A DNA stretch of 64,000 bases from Pirellulaceae bacterium (GCA_023382975.1 JAHDXO010000057.1:1-64000), one strand, 5' to 3'; numbered from the stretch's first letter, positions 35,771 through 44,369 are shown. A program made the numbers and translations. Notes: generated by a model not told the origin, from the letters alone.

Positions 35771-35911
35771 TTACGCACCCGGTTCCCGTGGAGGCTGCGG
35801 CGGCAGTAGCTGTGCCCCGTGAGTGACGGCAAGGACATAAATGTCCTTCGCGGCAATCTCGTAGATCGAGGACAGATGCCCGATCGCTGCATTTGTCCAA
35901 CGCACTTTCAT
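35771..35911 (-). pseudogene. RelE/ParE-type toxin with internal deletion
   Basis: 46 codons. The frame starts in an ATGA overlap with the antitoxin stop, as in intact modules. The N-terminus MKVRWTNAAIGHLSSIYE is typical of ParE toxins, then after AAKD the frame jumps directly to YVLAVTHGAQLLPP, which is the characteristic toxin C-terminus (family VLAVLHGAR). About 45 central residues are missing, while the frame remains open. The normal length is about 95. The product would lack the central strands and helix, so it is very likely inactive. Read from the sequence by hand. Confidence 0.65.
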
Positions 35912-36087
35912 TTCGGTAGTCCGAACTGGCGGCGGACTTCCTCAACGTCCACCAATCGCCCCTCGGCAACGTCCTGACGCCCCGCATCGATCGCTTGCCG
36001 GACGTAGATGCGATACATCACGTCGTCCCAGGTAGCGTCGTCCGGAAGGCTATCGACCAATTGTCTCGCCGCGGACTTCGAGGCCAT
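35908..36087 (-). CDS. Antitoxin of a RelE/ParE-type toxin-antitoxin module
   Basis: 59 residues from ATG 36087: MASKSAARQLVDSLPDDATW, then DDVMYRIYVRQAIDAG and EEVRRQFGLPK. This matches the short acidic-helical antitoxins that sit directly before ParE/RelE-type toxins, with the LPDDATWDD block being the family mark. It overlaps the toxin remnant by ATGA. There is no clear ribosome site; an IS remnant now lies directly upstream, which probably removed the original promoter. Whether it is still expressed is uncertain. Confidence 0.7.
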   Translation of the reverse strand: MASKSAARQLVDSLPDDATWDDVMYRIYVRQAIDAGRQDVAEGRLVDVEEVRRQFGLPK

Positions 36088-36437
36088 CCGGAAATAATAC
36101 GTGGAAAAACGGCAGCTATCACTGTTCGTCGTTCGCAATCCCTGCTATGTCGCCGACACCTTCCATTCCAAGCAAACGATCGTTCCGCAACCCATCGCTT
36201 GGGCAGCAGGTCGTGCGGCAGCATGTCCCACTGACAGCCGGTGCGGTTGAGGTAGAAGATCGTGTTAAGGACGTCCCGCATGTTGACCTGTCGAGGCCGA
36301 CCACCATGCTTGCTTGCCGGGATCAACGGCTCAATGATCGCCCACTGAGCATCGGTCAGGTCACTGGAATACGATTCGCGTGCTGGCACGTCCATGTGCT
36401 TGCTCCTGCGTTCGGTTGGAATGTCGGCCCCAGACAC
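36088..36437 (-). pseudogene. IS5-family transposase remnant with central deletion
   Basis: From about ATG 36395 the frame reads SYSSDLTDAQWAIIEPLIP, then GGRPRQVNMRDVLNTIFYL and GCQWDMLPHDLLPK, the N-terminal DUF4096 part of IS5-group transposases. At about 36197 it passes straight into RWVAERSFAWNGRCRRHSRD, the C-terminal motif, so roughly 150 codons containing the DDE core are gone. The last 30 codons do not resemble the family. It cannot encode active transposase. It abuts the antitoxin start. I could not define terminal inverted repeats. Confidence 0.75.
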
Positions 36438-36544
36438 CCAAAGTCAGCACGTACCCAGTCCAGGTAATTTAGGGCAAGATCACCTTCCGGATAGCCTCCT
36501 AGTTTTCGCGTTTTCGGCGTACGAAGGCGGTTCCGTGGGCGGCA

Positions 36545-37732
36545 TCACGGCGATCGATCCCAGCGAACAGTGATCTCGCGTGTATGCGTCAAGTCGATGC
36601 GGCCGGCGTCGTAGTCGCCGTGTTCGGGGTGTCTGAACAGCAGATGGTGTCTGCCGCCGGGCAAATCGCGGGCCGTGCAGGGTGTGGTGTACGGCGTGCC
36701 GTCCGGTTCGGTGAGTTGCACACCGTCCAGGTAGATCGTGGCCTCGAACGGCTCGGAGATGAAATTGACGTCGACGTGTGGCGGTTGCGGCCGCATGTAC
36801 AGGGCCACTGCGGCCGCGAGCGACAGCAGGCAGGCGATCGCGACCGTCAGCAAGAAGCGCCGGCGCGGCAGGCGGGGCGGTGGGGCCTCGAGCACCGCCA
36901 GCATCTCGCCGGCGTCCCGGAAGCGGTTTTCCGCAGCAGGCTGACAGGCCCGGAGCACCAGGCGGTTGAGCCGGGCCAACTCAGGATCGGCGGTGATTTC
37001 CCGCGCCCGCGTGCCCAGCCGCGGAAACGCCTCGGCAGGCAGGCCGGTCAGCAGTTCGTACAGCACCAATCCGGCGGCGTACACATCGGCTCGGGAGTCC
37101 ATGCGCCCGTCGGGCGGCATGTATTTGGCGGTTCCCAACCGCGAAGCCTGCGAGTTGGCCGCGGTCAGAAGACCGAAGTCGGCCAGCTTCAACTGTCGGC
37201 CCACCCACAGGCAGTTGGCCGGTTTCACGTCGCGATGGATCATGCCCGCCGCATGCAGGTGGGCCAGTCCGGACAAGAGTTGCCGAGCCGTCTCCCGGCA
37301 TTCCCCGGTGGGCAAGGGACCTTGTTCCAGCCGCCGTAACAAAGTTGCCGGCCGATAGTCGGGCTCCGCCGTGGCCGGTCCGCCGGACAGGTCGTCGGCG
37401 GGATCCATGATGTAGAACAGGTAGTCCGCCGTCTTGCCCACATGGTGAATGTCCAGCAGGTTCTCGTGCCGCGTGCCGAGTTGTGCTTCCAGGTGGCCCA
37501 AGGAGACGATCTCGCGGCCGGCCGGATCGGCTCGGTGGCCGCGCAACGGAATCAGCTTCACCGCTCGCAGACGGCCCGTGGCCCGATTGACGGCCAGCCA
37601 GACCTCGCCGAAGCCGCCTTGCCCGATCCGCCGGAGCAACTCCAGGTCAGGCACTTCCGGCCGCGGAGCGTCGGCGGACACAGGCTCCCCCGCTGTCTGG
37701 CGACCGCGGCTACCGAGGTCTGGGACGCTCAT
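36545..37732 (-). CDS. Ser/Thr protein kinase with C-terminal PEGA domain
   Basis: 395 residues from ATG 37732; AAGGAG is 9 bases upstream. The kinase domain (about 28-285) has GQGGFGEVWLA, Lys59 in RAVKLIP, HRDVKPAN and DFGLLTAAN. A single transmembrane helix (about 298-318, FLLTVAIACLLSLAAAVAL) leads to an extracytoplasmic PEGA domain (ISEPFEATIYLDGVQL, then DLPGGRHHLLF). The start overlaps the sigma-factor stop as ATGA, so the two are translationally coupled. In planctomycetes ECF sigma factors of this type are thought to be controlled by the adjacent kinase instead of an anti-sigma factor; that is inference for this pair. Confidence 0.9.
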   Translation of the reverse strand: MSVPDLGSRGRQTAGEPVSADAPRPEVPDLELLRRIGQGGFGEVWLAVNRATGRLRAVKLIPLRGHRADPAGREIVSLGHLEAQLGTRHENLLDIHHVGKTADYLFYIMDPADDLSGGPATAEPDYRPATLLRRLEQGPLPTGECRETARQLLSGLAHLHAAGMIHRDVKPANCLWVGRQLKLADFGLLTAANSQASRLGTAKYMPPDGRMDSRADVYAAGLVLYELLTGLPAEAFPRLGTRAREITADPELARLNRLVLRACQPAAENRFRDAGEMLAVLEAPPPRLPRRRFLLTVAIACLLSLAAAVALYMRPQPPHVDVNFISEPFEATIYLDGVQLTEPDGTPYTTPCTARDLPGGRHHLLFRHPEHGDYDAGRIDLTHTREITVRWDRSP

Positions 37733-38430
37733 CGGGAAGGCTCCTTGAGCGACGTCAATCTTCTCTCCACCCGCTCGGACACGGACCGCTCGGCGAACCA
37801 GGCCGGCATCGTGTTCATGGCCTGACGCAGGCGCTCGTCCAGCCGGCCGTGGTCGCGGTAGTCCGCCCCCAGTTCCCGCAACCGGGCGAGCACTCGTTTG
37901 CGCGCCAGGTAGGCTGCGTTGCGGCTGAGCCCCGTGACGCGTGCCACTTCCCGGCCGGACCGTTCGTACAGCACCAGCAGTTCGAACGCCTGATACGTTT
38001 CGGGGGCCACCTCGCGACGGACCGTATCCAGTAAGGTCGCCAGCAGAGTCTCCTCGAAGGCCGCTTCCCACGCGGCATCGGGCTCCGCCTCGCCGGCCTC
38101 CAAGTCCGCCAAGGCCGGGGCGTCGTTCGCCAGGGTGTGCAGCCGGGCTGCGGGCTGCCGCCGATGCTTGGCGATCAGGTTACGGACGATGGTCAGCAAC
38201 CAGTCGCGGAAGCGGCCACGCTGCGGGTCGTAGCGGAACACGTCCCGCTGGCGGAACACGGCGACCATCGCTTCCTGGACGATCTCCTCGGCCGTGTGCT
38301 CCGAGCAGCCCCGCAGCCGAGCGAAACGGTGGATCAGCCGCCAATAGCGACCGAAGAACTCGTCCCACGCCATCGGGTCCGCGGCGTCGCGTAAACGTTC
38401 CAGCAAACTGGCTTGAGTCTGGCTGCTCAT
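37729..38430 (-). CDS. ECF-type RNA polymerase sigma factor
   Basis: 233 residues from ATG 38430 (MSSQTQASLLERLRDAADPM). Region 2 is clear: WDEFFGRYWRLIHRFARLRG, then AEEIVQEAMVAVFRQ and GRFRDWLLTIVRN. Region 4 reads TYQAFELLVLYERSGREVARV, GLSRNAAYLARKRVLARLREL, the helix-turn-helix for the -35 box. A long acidic linker joins them. There is no zinc anti-sigma gene; the downstream gene is a membrane Ser/Thr kinase in ATGA overlap. The C-terminal 40 residues beyond region 4 are an extension of unknown role. The ribosome site is weak. Confidence 0.9.
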   Translation of the reverse strand: MSSQTQASLLERLRDAADPMAWDEFFGRYWRLIHRFARLRGCSEHTAEEIVQEAMVAVFRQRDVFRYDPQRGRFRDWLLTIVRNLIAKHRRQPAARLHTLANDAPALADLEAGEAEPDAAWEAAFEETLLATLLDTVRREVAPETYQAFELLVLYERSGREVARVTGLSRNAAYLARKRVLARLRELGADYRDHGRLDERLRQAMNTMPAWFAERSVSERVERRLTSLKEPSR

Positions 38431-38493
38431 CACGAAATCGAGAAAACTCTGGAAAAACGCGACAGATTCCCGCCCTCGGCGCATATCTGTCTT

Positions 38494-38573
38494 CGTAGAG
38501 CGGAATTCACTCCGCTTGGGGTAGAGCGGAGTTCACTCCGCTCGGAACGAAACGGATGGAAATCCGTTCTACG
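38494..38573. repeat. Tandem palindromic repeats, TAGAGCGGA(A/G)TTCACTCCGC type
   Basis: Two adjacent near-identical units, TAGAGCGGAATTCACTCCGC and TAGAGCGGAGTTCACTCCGC, each a palindrome, followed by a reversed variant with ACGGATGGAAATCCGT. The block fills the divergent gap between the sigma-factor and PEGA-STN genes, so it may affect both promoters. Confidence 0.85.
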
Positions 38574-38650
38574 ACGAATCTGGCCGCTGCCGGAGTATAG
38601 CGAACGCCGGCCGCGTTTTACAATGGTTTCCACGGACCGAGGAGAAGATG

Positions 38651-40384
38651 ATGAACGCGTTTGGGACGACCTGTTTGCTGATAGTTTTGGCGGCCCAGCC
38701 GGTAGAGACATCGCCCACGCCGACCACCCGGCTGTACGTCCGCACGATCCCGCCCGGCGCCCGAGTGGTGCTGGACGGCAAGGAACTGGGCATGACCGAC
38801 GGTTTGTTTCTCGTCCCGCCCGGCATGGGCAAGCTGAGTATCACTCTGGACGGCCAGCAGCCGGAAATCCGGCAGGTCGAGATTTCGGAGCGCCGGATCA
38901 CGCGGATCGAGGTGACGCTGAATCAGCTTGCTCCGAGCCGCGACACCGCCCAGAGCCCGCAGGCCAACCAGACGCAAGCCGCGGCCGATATCGCGGGCCT
39001 AGAAAAAATCGTGGCCGCGCGCCGCAAACTCGTCGAGGAACTGCAGGCCCGCTTCGAGGCCGGGGCGGTTTCGTTGACCGAGCTGACAAGAGCCGAGGCC
39101 GATCTGGCTGAGGCCGAGCATCGTCTCAACTCGGCGAAGAAGAATCCGGCTGCTGAGGCGGGCAACTTCGGCTTTCCGGCTGTGCTACCCCGGCAGGGCG
39201 GCGGCATGATGGATGGCGGCGGTTCGGGCGTCTCGGCTGTCATCGAGCTCACGCCCGGCCGAACCGACCGCCCGCCGACTTGGAGCGAGCCCCTCAGCGA
39301 AATCGAGAGAGCTTTGGAATCCAAGATCAAACTCGACTTCAAGGAAACTCCGTTGGCGCAAGTGGCCGCGTTCCTGCGCGACGAATGCAACCTCAACGTC
39401 TCGCTGGACAAGAAGGCGCTGGTGGAAATGGGCCTCGATGCGGACACCGCGGTGACGTTCAAGGTATCGGACATCCCGTTGCGGTCGGCGCTGACGATGC
39501 TGCTTCGCGACCTGGACCTGGTATGGAGGGTCCGCGACAAGACGCTGGAGATCACTTCGCGGGAAACGCTGGACGGGCGGCTTTCGCCCCGGGTGTACGC
39601 GGTGTCCGATCTGACCGGCAATAGCGCGGGGCTTAGGGACTTGATCATGGCGGTCCTGGAGCCGCAGAGTTGGGACGTGCTCGGCGGCCCGGCTTCCATC
39701 GTGGCGGACCGGGCGCAGGGCAGAGAATCCCTGGTCGTCTCGCAAACCGAACCGGTGCATCGGCAAGTGGCCGCGTTCCTGGCCGACCTTCGCACCGTCG
39801 CGCGGCAACCCGCAGACGAGTTGCCCGTGGCGGTATCGCATGAGGGCTGGTGGCGGCAGACGCCTGAAACCGACGCCGTGCGGAAGCGTCTGGAGCAGAA
39901 ACTGACCTGCGAATTCCGAGAGACCCCGCTCGCGAACGTTCTGCCGTTGCTCTACGAACAAACGCAAGTCCCCATGCTCCTCGACCGCCGCAGTGTCGAA
40001 GATGCCGGCGTGGCTGTGGATACGCCGCTCACCGCCACCCACAACGACACCGCGCTGCACGACGTGCTCACAATGGCCTTGAAAGACCTCGATCTGACTT
40101 ACACCGTAACGGACGACGTGTTGCTGGTCACCGCGCCCGACTTCGAGTCGTACCATCTCACCTGGGCGATCTACCCGGTGGGCGACCTCGTCACAGCGGG
40201 TCGGAGCGCCGACGAACTGGTGCAGATGCTCACGACGACGATCGCTCCGCAGAGCTGGGAGGAGGTCGGCGGTCCCGGTGTGGTACGTGGCATCCGAGGC
40301 GTCACGCAAGCGCTGGTGATCACCCAGTCCTGCGACGTCCACCGCCAAATCGCCGCTCTGCTCGCCCAACTCCGTCGCTCGTGA
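38651..40384 (+). CDS. Secreted protein with PEGA and two STN (secretin/TonB short N-terminal-like) domains
   Basis: 577 residues from ATG 38651; CGAGGAG lies 6 bases upstream (an ATG three bases earlier is too close). A signal peptide (about 1-20) is followed by a PEGA domain (YVRTIPPGARVVLDGKELG, then VPPGMGKLSITLDG), a helical coiled-coil (about 105-170), and two STN-like repeats: LDFKETPLAQVAAFLRDECN near 230 and CEFRETPLANVLPLLYEQTQ near 420, each followed by a SALTMLLRDLDL or DVLTMALKDLDL block. STN domains normally cap secretins or TonB receptors, but no secretin domain is attached. Its PEGA domain matches that of the divergent kinase. Confidence 0.82.
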   Translation: MNAFGTTCLLIVLAAQPVETSPTPTTRLYVRTIPPGARVVLDGKELGMTDGLFLVPPGMGKLSITLDGQQPEIRQVEISERRITRIEVTLNQLAPSRDTAQSPQANQTQAAADIAGLEKIVAARRKLVEELQARFEAGAVSLTELTRAEADLAEAEHRLNSAKKNPAAEAGNFGFPAVLPRQGGGMMDGGGSGVSAVIELTPGRTDRPPTWSEPLSEIERALESKIKLDFKETPLAQVAAFLRDECNLNVSLDKKALVEMGLDADTAVTFKVSDIPLRSALTMLLRDLDLVWRVRDKTLEITSRETLDGRLSPRVYAVSDLTGNSAGLRDLIMAVLEPQSWDVLGGPASIVADRAQGRESLVVSQTEPVHRQVAAFLADLRTVARQPADELPVAVSHEGWWRQTPETDAVRKRLEQKLTCEFRETPLANVLPLLYEQTQVPMLLDRRSVEDAGVAVDTPLTATHNDTALHDVLTMALKDLDLTYTVTDDVLLVTAPDFESYHLTWAIYPVGDLVTAGRSADELVQMLTTTIAPQSWEEVGGPGVVRGIRGVTQALVITQSCDVHRQIAALLAQLRRS

Positions 40385-40958
40385 TCACCGCTGGTGGGCC
40401 GGCCGTTGGACCATGCCCCGCCGGCTCTCGGCCGGGCGTCATTGGCCGCGACCTGCGGGGCGGCCGACCAAGTGCTGCACCTGCTGGACGACCGCGGGAT
40501 CGCTCCGTACCTGTGGACTGACGGTACCAGACCGATGAACAACAAGACCCGATCTACTGTCCAAGGCCAGTTTCTCCCGGATCGGTTCGACTTCGAATCC
40601 AATGCCTCGATCCCGCACAAAGCCGCCGAGGCCTGGGATGCCGCGCCAGCGATCCGCTCGCCATGATGACCCGCCGCCTGACCGGACGATTGCCGGCTGG
40701 AAATACGCCATGGGCGACGAAGTCGCACGAGGTTTTCATTCTTCGTCTTGGCACGTGTTCCTCGTGCTGTCGGGGTCGTTGGCAGTGTGTTTGGCGAGCA
40801 GTCTGTTAGCCACGGTCACATGGTAGAAGACTTGATGGCAAGAAGGTACTCCCGCAACTCATGAGCAAATGGCCATTCTTCGGCTAAATTAGGCGCTGGC
40901 ACATCGTTAAAGCTCAACGTCCGCGTGGGGCAAAACACTTGGTGAACAAGGGTATTCG
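40385..40958. other. Intergenic region with decayed sequence
   Basis: No intact gene. The first 280 bases hold a possible transposase fragment, described separately. The rest contains a short open stretch ending near 40826 without a ribosome site. I see no promoter or repeat of note. Confidence 0.45.
40394..40666 (+). pseudogene. Possible transposase fragment (IS1182-like)
   Basis: A 90-codon open frame includes DQVLHLLDDRGIAPYLWTD and STVQGQFLPDRFDFESN. The order of a central block RGI-x-x-YI followed by F-x-x-D-x-F-x-F-x resembles the middle of IS1182-type transposases. The remaining sequence is not recognisable and lacks the DDE context. It has no ribosome site. The assignment rests on weak similarity remembered from the family. 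Confidence 0.3.
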
Positions 40959-41618
40959 TCACTCGTTGGGCCGTGACAACAATTTGCGCTCGATGCGTCC
41001 GTCGTGCAGGCGGATCAGGCAGTCGGCCAGCGTGTCGGCTTCGTGCGTGTTGTGGGTGATGTGCAGCGTGGTCACGCCGGTACGTCGGCGGACATCGTCC
41101 AGCAAGCTGCACATCTGGGCGCGGGTCTCTTCGTCCAAAGCGCTGAGCGGCTCGTCCAGGCACAGCACGCGGGGGCGAAAGGACAGCGCCCTGCCCAACG
41201 CGACTCGCTGGCGTTCGCCGCCGCTCAGGCCACGCGGCCGCCGGTCCAGCAAATGCGTGATCCCCAGCAGTTCGGCCAATTCGGCGACTCGGCGCTTGAC
41301 GGCATCGCCAGCAACCCGGCGGATGGTCAGTGCCAATCCGATCTGTTCGGCGACCGTCATCCTCGAGAACAGCGCTCCGTCCTGGGGCACGTAGCCGATG
41401 CCGCGCGCCGCCGGTTTCAGTCGGGTCACATCCCGGCCACACAATTCGATGCGGCCTGCGTGGACGGGGCGCAGCCCGATGATGGATTCCAGGATGGTTG
41501 TCTTGCCCGAACCGGTCTTGCCCATCAAGACACCGTAGCCGCCGGTCGGCACCTGGAACGAGATATCGTCCAGACGAAAGGTTCCTGCCCGGACGCACAA
41601 TCCTTCGACGGCAATCAT
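40959..41618 (-). CDS. ABC transporter ATP-binding protein, molybdate/tungstate type
   Basis: 219 residues. ATPase of an importer, with Walker A GKTGSGKTT (about 33), Q-loop near YVPQDGALFS, the signature LSGGERQRVALGRAL (about 130) and Walker B VLCLDEPLSALD, followed by the switch His in LHITHNTHEA. Its short length means it lacks the C-terminal MOP (molybdate-binding) domain of ModC, resembling tungstate transporters (TupC/WtpC group). It is the last gene in a three-gene unit: binding protein, permease, ATPase; the permease stop is 14 bases upstream. The ion is inferred from the partner proteins. Confidence 0.9.
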   Translation of the reverse strand: MIAVEGLCVRAGTFRLDDISFQVPTGGYGVLMGKTGSGKTTILESIIGLRPVHAGRIELCGRDVTRLKPAARGIGYVPQDGALFSRMTVAEQIGLALTIRRVAGDAVKRRVAELAELLGITHLLDRRPRGLSGGERQRVALGRALSFRPRVLCLDEPLSALDEETRAQMCSLLDDVRRRTGVTTLHITHNTHEADTLADCLIRLHDGRIERKLLSRPNE

Positions 41619-41631
41619 GACGGCTGACTCC

Positions 41632-42528
41632 TCAAAGGCCCATGTCCCGAGTTCCGAACAGGCGGGCGACGATCAGCACGACCACGGCGGCGGCGACCAT
41701 GATCAGCGAGACGGCCACGGCCGCCTCGAGATTGCCGACGTTCATTTCCAGGAAGACGGTCGTCGACAGCACCTCGGTCTTCATCCGCGTGGCTCCGGCG
41801 AAAATCAACAGCGGCCCGAATTCGCCCAACGACCGCGCCCAGGCCAGCGTCAAGGCCGTCATCATGCCTCGTCCCGCCTCGGGCAGCACGACCCAGCCGA
41901 AGGCCTGCGAGCGGCTGCAACCGAGCGACAAGGCGACTTGCTCGCAGCGCGGATCGATATGGTCGAACGTGGCCTTCATGGTCCGCACGGCAAACGCGCA
42001 GGCCACGGCGAACTGGGCCAGAATCACCGCCGGCACCTGGTAGACGATGCTGCGGGCGTACCAGTTGAACGGCGGGAACTGGAATAGGATCAGCAGGCTG
42101 AGGCCCACCACCAGCGGCGGCAGCACGATCGGGATGTCGAGAATCGCGTCCAGCAGACGCCGTCCGAAAAAGCGGTGCCGCGACATCAGATACCCCAGCG
42201 GCACCGCGACCGCCACGGAAATGATGGCCGACAGCGTGCAGGAAATCATGCTCAACCAGATCGAGTACTGGATCTTGGGATCGGCCAAAGCGACGACCAC
42301 GGGGTTCGCGGTCAGGGCCGCCATCCAGGGCTCGGGGGAAACCGCGGCGGCGCGGACGGTCTGGCGGATCATGTACGCCGCATCCGCGACCAACATCGCC
42401 AGGACCAGCAGCACGTACGTTCCGCCGATCACGGCCAGGGCGGCGTAGAAACAGGTGTCGGACAATGCGATCGACCGCGGTGTGCGCGGGCGGCCAAGTT
42501 CGTGCTGGACGGGGTCCACCGGATTCAC
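41632..42528 (-). CDS. ABC transporter permease, ModB/WtpB type
   Basis: 298 residues starting with GTG 42528 in a GTGA overlap with the binding-protein stop. Six predicted transmembrane helices are visible (for example CFYAALAVIGGTYVLLVLAM near 26 and LVVGLSLLILFQF near 137). The cytoplasmic EAA-type loop, where the ATPase docks, is around ALSLGCSRSQAFGWVVLPEA (about 200). The family block GRMKT/ARSLGEFGPLLIFAGA is typical of ModB/TupB/CysT permeases. Together with its neighbours it forms a complete importer for an oxyanion. Confidence 0.9.
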   Translation of the reverse strand: MNPVDPVQHELGRPRTPRSIALSDTCFYAALAVIGGTYVLLVLAMLVADAAYMIRQTVRAAAVSPEPWMAALTANPVVVALADPKIQYSIWLSMISCTLSAIISVAVAVPLGYLMSRHRFFGRRLLDAILDIPIVLPPLVVGLSLLILFQFPPFNWYARSIVYQVPAVILAQFAVACAFAVRTMKATFDHIDPRCEQVALSLGCSRSQAFGWVVLPEAGRGMMTALTLAWARSLGEFGPLLIFAGATRMKTEVLSTTVFLEMNVGNLEAAVAVSLIMVAAAVVVLIVARLFGTRDMGL

Positions 42529-44153
42529 GGCAGGTTCGACTCCGTCGGATTCGCCGGTTCGGTCGCAGCCGGATCTCGCCAGCGGAAATGGAATCCGGCG
42601 TCTTCGAATGCGCCGGGAGACTCGGCGATCCGCCGAAACAGGCGCCGCACCAGGTGCTTGTGGCCGCTAGTGCGGGCGATGCTCAACGGCTGGATCGCCA
42701 GATTCAACGAAGAATCGATCGGTACCACATCGACCGTGTCGAGGTTCGCCCGAACGTCCGTCATGTAGGCGACCGCGGCATCGACATGCCCGGTTACCAC
42801 GTCCGGCACCAAGAGCGCCGAGGAAGATTTCTCGACGACCACTTCGCCTTCCCGCTGTTGTTTCTCCTTGAGCCCATCGTACAGACCTTCCTTGGCCAGC
42901 AATCGCCGCGTCAACGCGCCAATCGTGCAAAGGTCCGGCTCGCCGACAGCCACACGGATGCCCGGTTTGACCAGATCCTCCAAGGCGGTGACCTTGGTGC
43001 TGCCCTTGGGAACGGCGATCACGATCTCGGTGTCCGAGACATCGGCCGCTTCCTGAAACCACTGCTTCACGTTGTCCAGGTAGTACACGTCGCACGCCAT
43101 GTACACGTCGGGGAATCCCTGCGCCTGGCTTTGTCCTTCGATCGTTTTCATGCGACTGGTCAAGATCCCGCATCCGTCGTAGATCGTGTTGACCACACAG
43201 TCCTCGCGCTGCTCGAAAGCGGCGATGATCTGCTCGACGGCCCGGCGAGCCACAGCGCCGCAAAAAAAGGTGATCTCCGGCCGCTCGGCCCACGCGTCGC
43301 CTTCGACCGGCTGCAACCCAAAGTCTTTGAACAGCGGGAGACCGCGGTCGCTTGCGGAAAGGTACCGGGCGAATTTCAGAGCGGCGGTCGGACGACGCGA
43401 CGAGTTCAACACACACACGGAAACCAGAGTGGGCTCGCCGTCCAACTCCGGCAACGGCAACGTTTCGATCTCGTCCCGGAACGCAGGCATGGCGACGGTC
43501 GAATCCCAAACGATCCCGGCATCGACGCTGCCCAGCTTGATATCCGCCGCCACGTCGTTGATGGTCGGCTTGAACACGCCGCGTTTTCCTTCGATCGCGT
43601 GCCGTTCCAGTTGGGCCCAGCGGTTCGTATCGCCCACCCGCACCACGGACAATCGCTCGCGGGCCACCCGCCCCGCCGCCGCGTGGTCTGGATCGGGAAT
43701 GGCGACGACCACATCGTCGGACAGAAGGTCGTCGAACGACGCGATCTTCTTCGGATTGCCTCGACGCACCGCGACGAACGGACGCTGATAGGCGATCGGC
43801 AGCACCTCGGCAGCCAGCCCCTTCTCCCGCGCGGCAAGCGTGTACGAATCGTCGGCGGCCAAGTAGAGATCGGCGTCGCTGAACTTGTCGATTTCCAATT
43901 GGTTCAACAAGGTGTTCGAGCCGCCGTACTGCGGATCGATCGCGATGCCGAATTCCTCTTGGTATCGTTGGGCGACCTCCTCCAGCGGGAAACGAAGGCC
44001 GGCAGCACAGTAGACCTTGAGCGTGTTGCGAGCGCCGTCGGGCTTGGGACCGCCCCATTTCAGCAGCGCGACCAACGCGACGACCGCCAGCGATCCTCCC
44101 AGAATGAACGTCCACAACGTGCTGACGCGTCCGCTTCGAAATCGATACTTCAC
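42525..44153 (-). CDS. Tandem substrate-binding protein with two ModA-like domains
   Basis: 542 residues from GTG 44153, AAAGGTGG 7 bases upstream. A signal anchor spans about 13-32. The first ModA-like domain (about 42-290) starts VYCAAGLRFPLEEVAQRYQE and includes GSNTLLNQLE and DADLYLAADD. A second, homologous domain (about 300-515) starts ITFFCGAVARRAVEQIIAAF and has GCGILTSRM and DVYMACDVYYLD. Ordinary ModA is about 250 residues with a single domain. Two in one chain may place two binding sites at one transporter or split recognition and delivery. The permease and ATPase follow by direct overlap, so it is a full transport operon. Confidence 0.85.
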   Translation of the reverse strand: MKYRFRSGRVSTLWTFILGGSLAVVALVALLKWGGPKPDGARNTLKVYCAAGLRFPLEEVAQRYQEEFGIAIDPQYGGSNTLLNQLEIDKFSDADLYLAADDSYTLAAREKGLAAEVLPIAYQRPFVAVRRGNPKKIASFDDLLSDDVVVAIPDPDHAAAGRVARERLSVVRVGDTNRWAQLERHAIEGKRGVFKPTINDVAADIKLGSVDAGIVWDSTVAMPAFRDEIETLPLPELDGEPTLVSVCVLNSSRRPTAALKFARYLSASDRGLPLFKDFGLQPVEGDAWAERPEITFFCGAVARRAVEQIIAAFEQREDCVVNTIYDGCGILTSRMKTIEGQSQAQGFPDVYMACDVYYLDNVKQWFQEAADVSDTEIVIAVPKGSTKVTALEDLVKPGIRVAVGEPDLCTIGALTRRLLAKEGLYDGLKEKQQREGEVVVEKSSSALLVPDVVTGHVDAAVAYMTDVRANLDTVDVVPIDSSLNLAIQPLSIARTSGHKHLVRRLFRRIAESPGAFEDAGFHFRWRDPAATEPANPTESNLP

Positions 44154-44325
44154 GGTGTGACCACCTTTACGAGGCTGGCGGGCGGAAAGACGTACCCGGA
44201 GAACGGAACGAACTCCATGGCACGAAGCAGGATCAAGTCCAGTAGGTAGTGTAGACGAGCGAGCCGCTGGTCTCAAGCAGCAGGAAGGCCGGCTATTCGG
44301 CGGCGGGCGGAAGAGAATACGAAGA

Positions 44326-44350
44326 GCACAGGCTGGCAGCCTGTGCTACG
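44326..44350. repeat. Palindromic dispersed repeat, AGGCTGGCAGCCTG family
   Basis: GCACAGGCTGGCAGCCTGTG then CTACG, same family as 11496-11520. It stands 20 bases beyond the stop of the lipoprotein gene, in the direction of its transcription. Confidence 0.8.
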
Positions 44351-44369
44351 CGGTTGATAAGCCTCTCGA

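Noticed and set aside
35650..35892. 80-codon frame overlapping the toxin remnant
   Set aside because: The toxin frame, in ATGA overlap with the antitoxin, explains the region; this frame lacks motifs.
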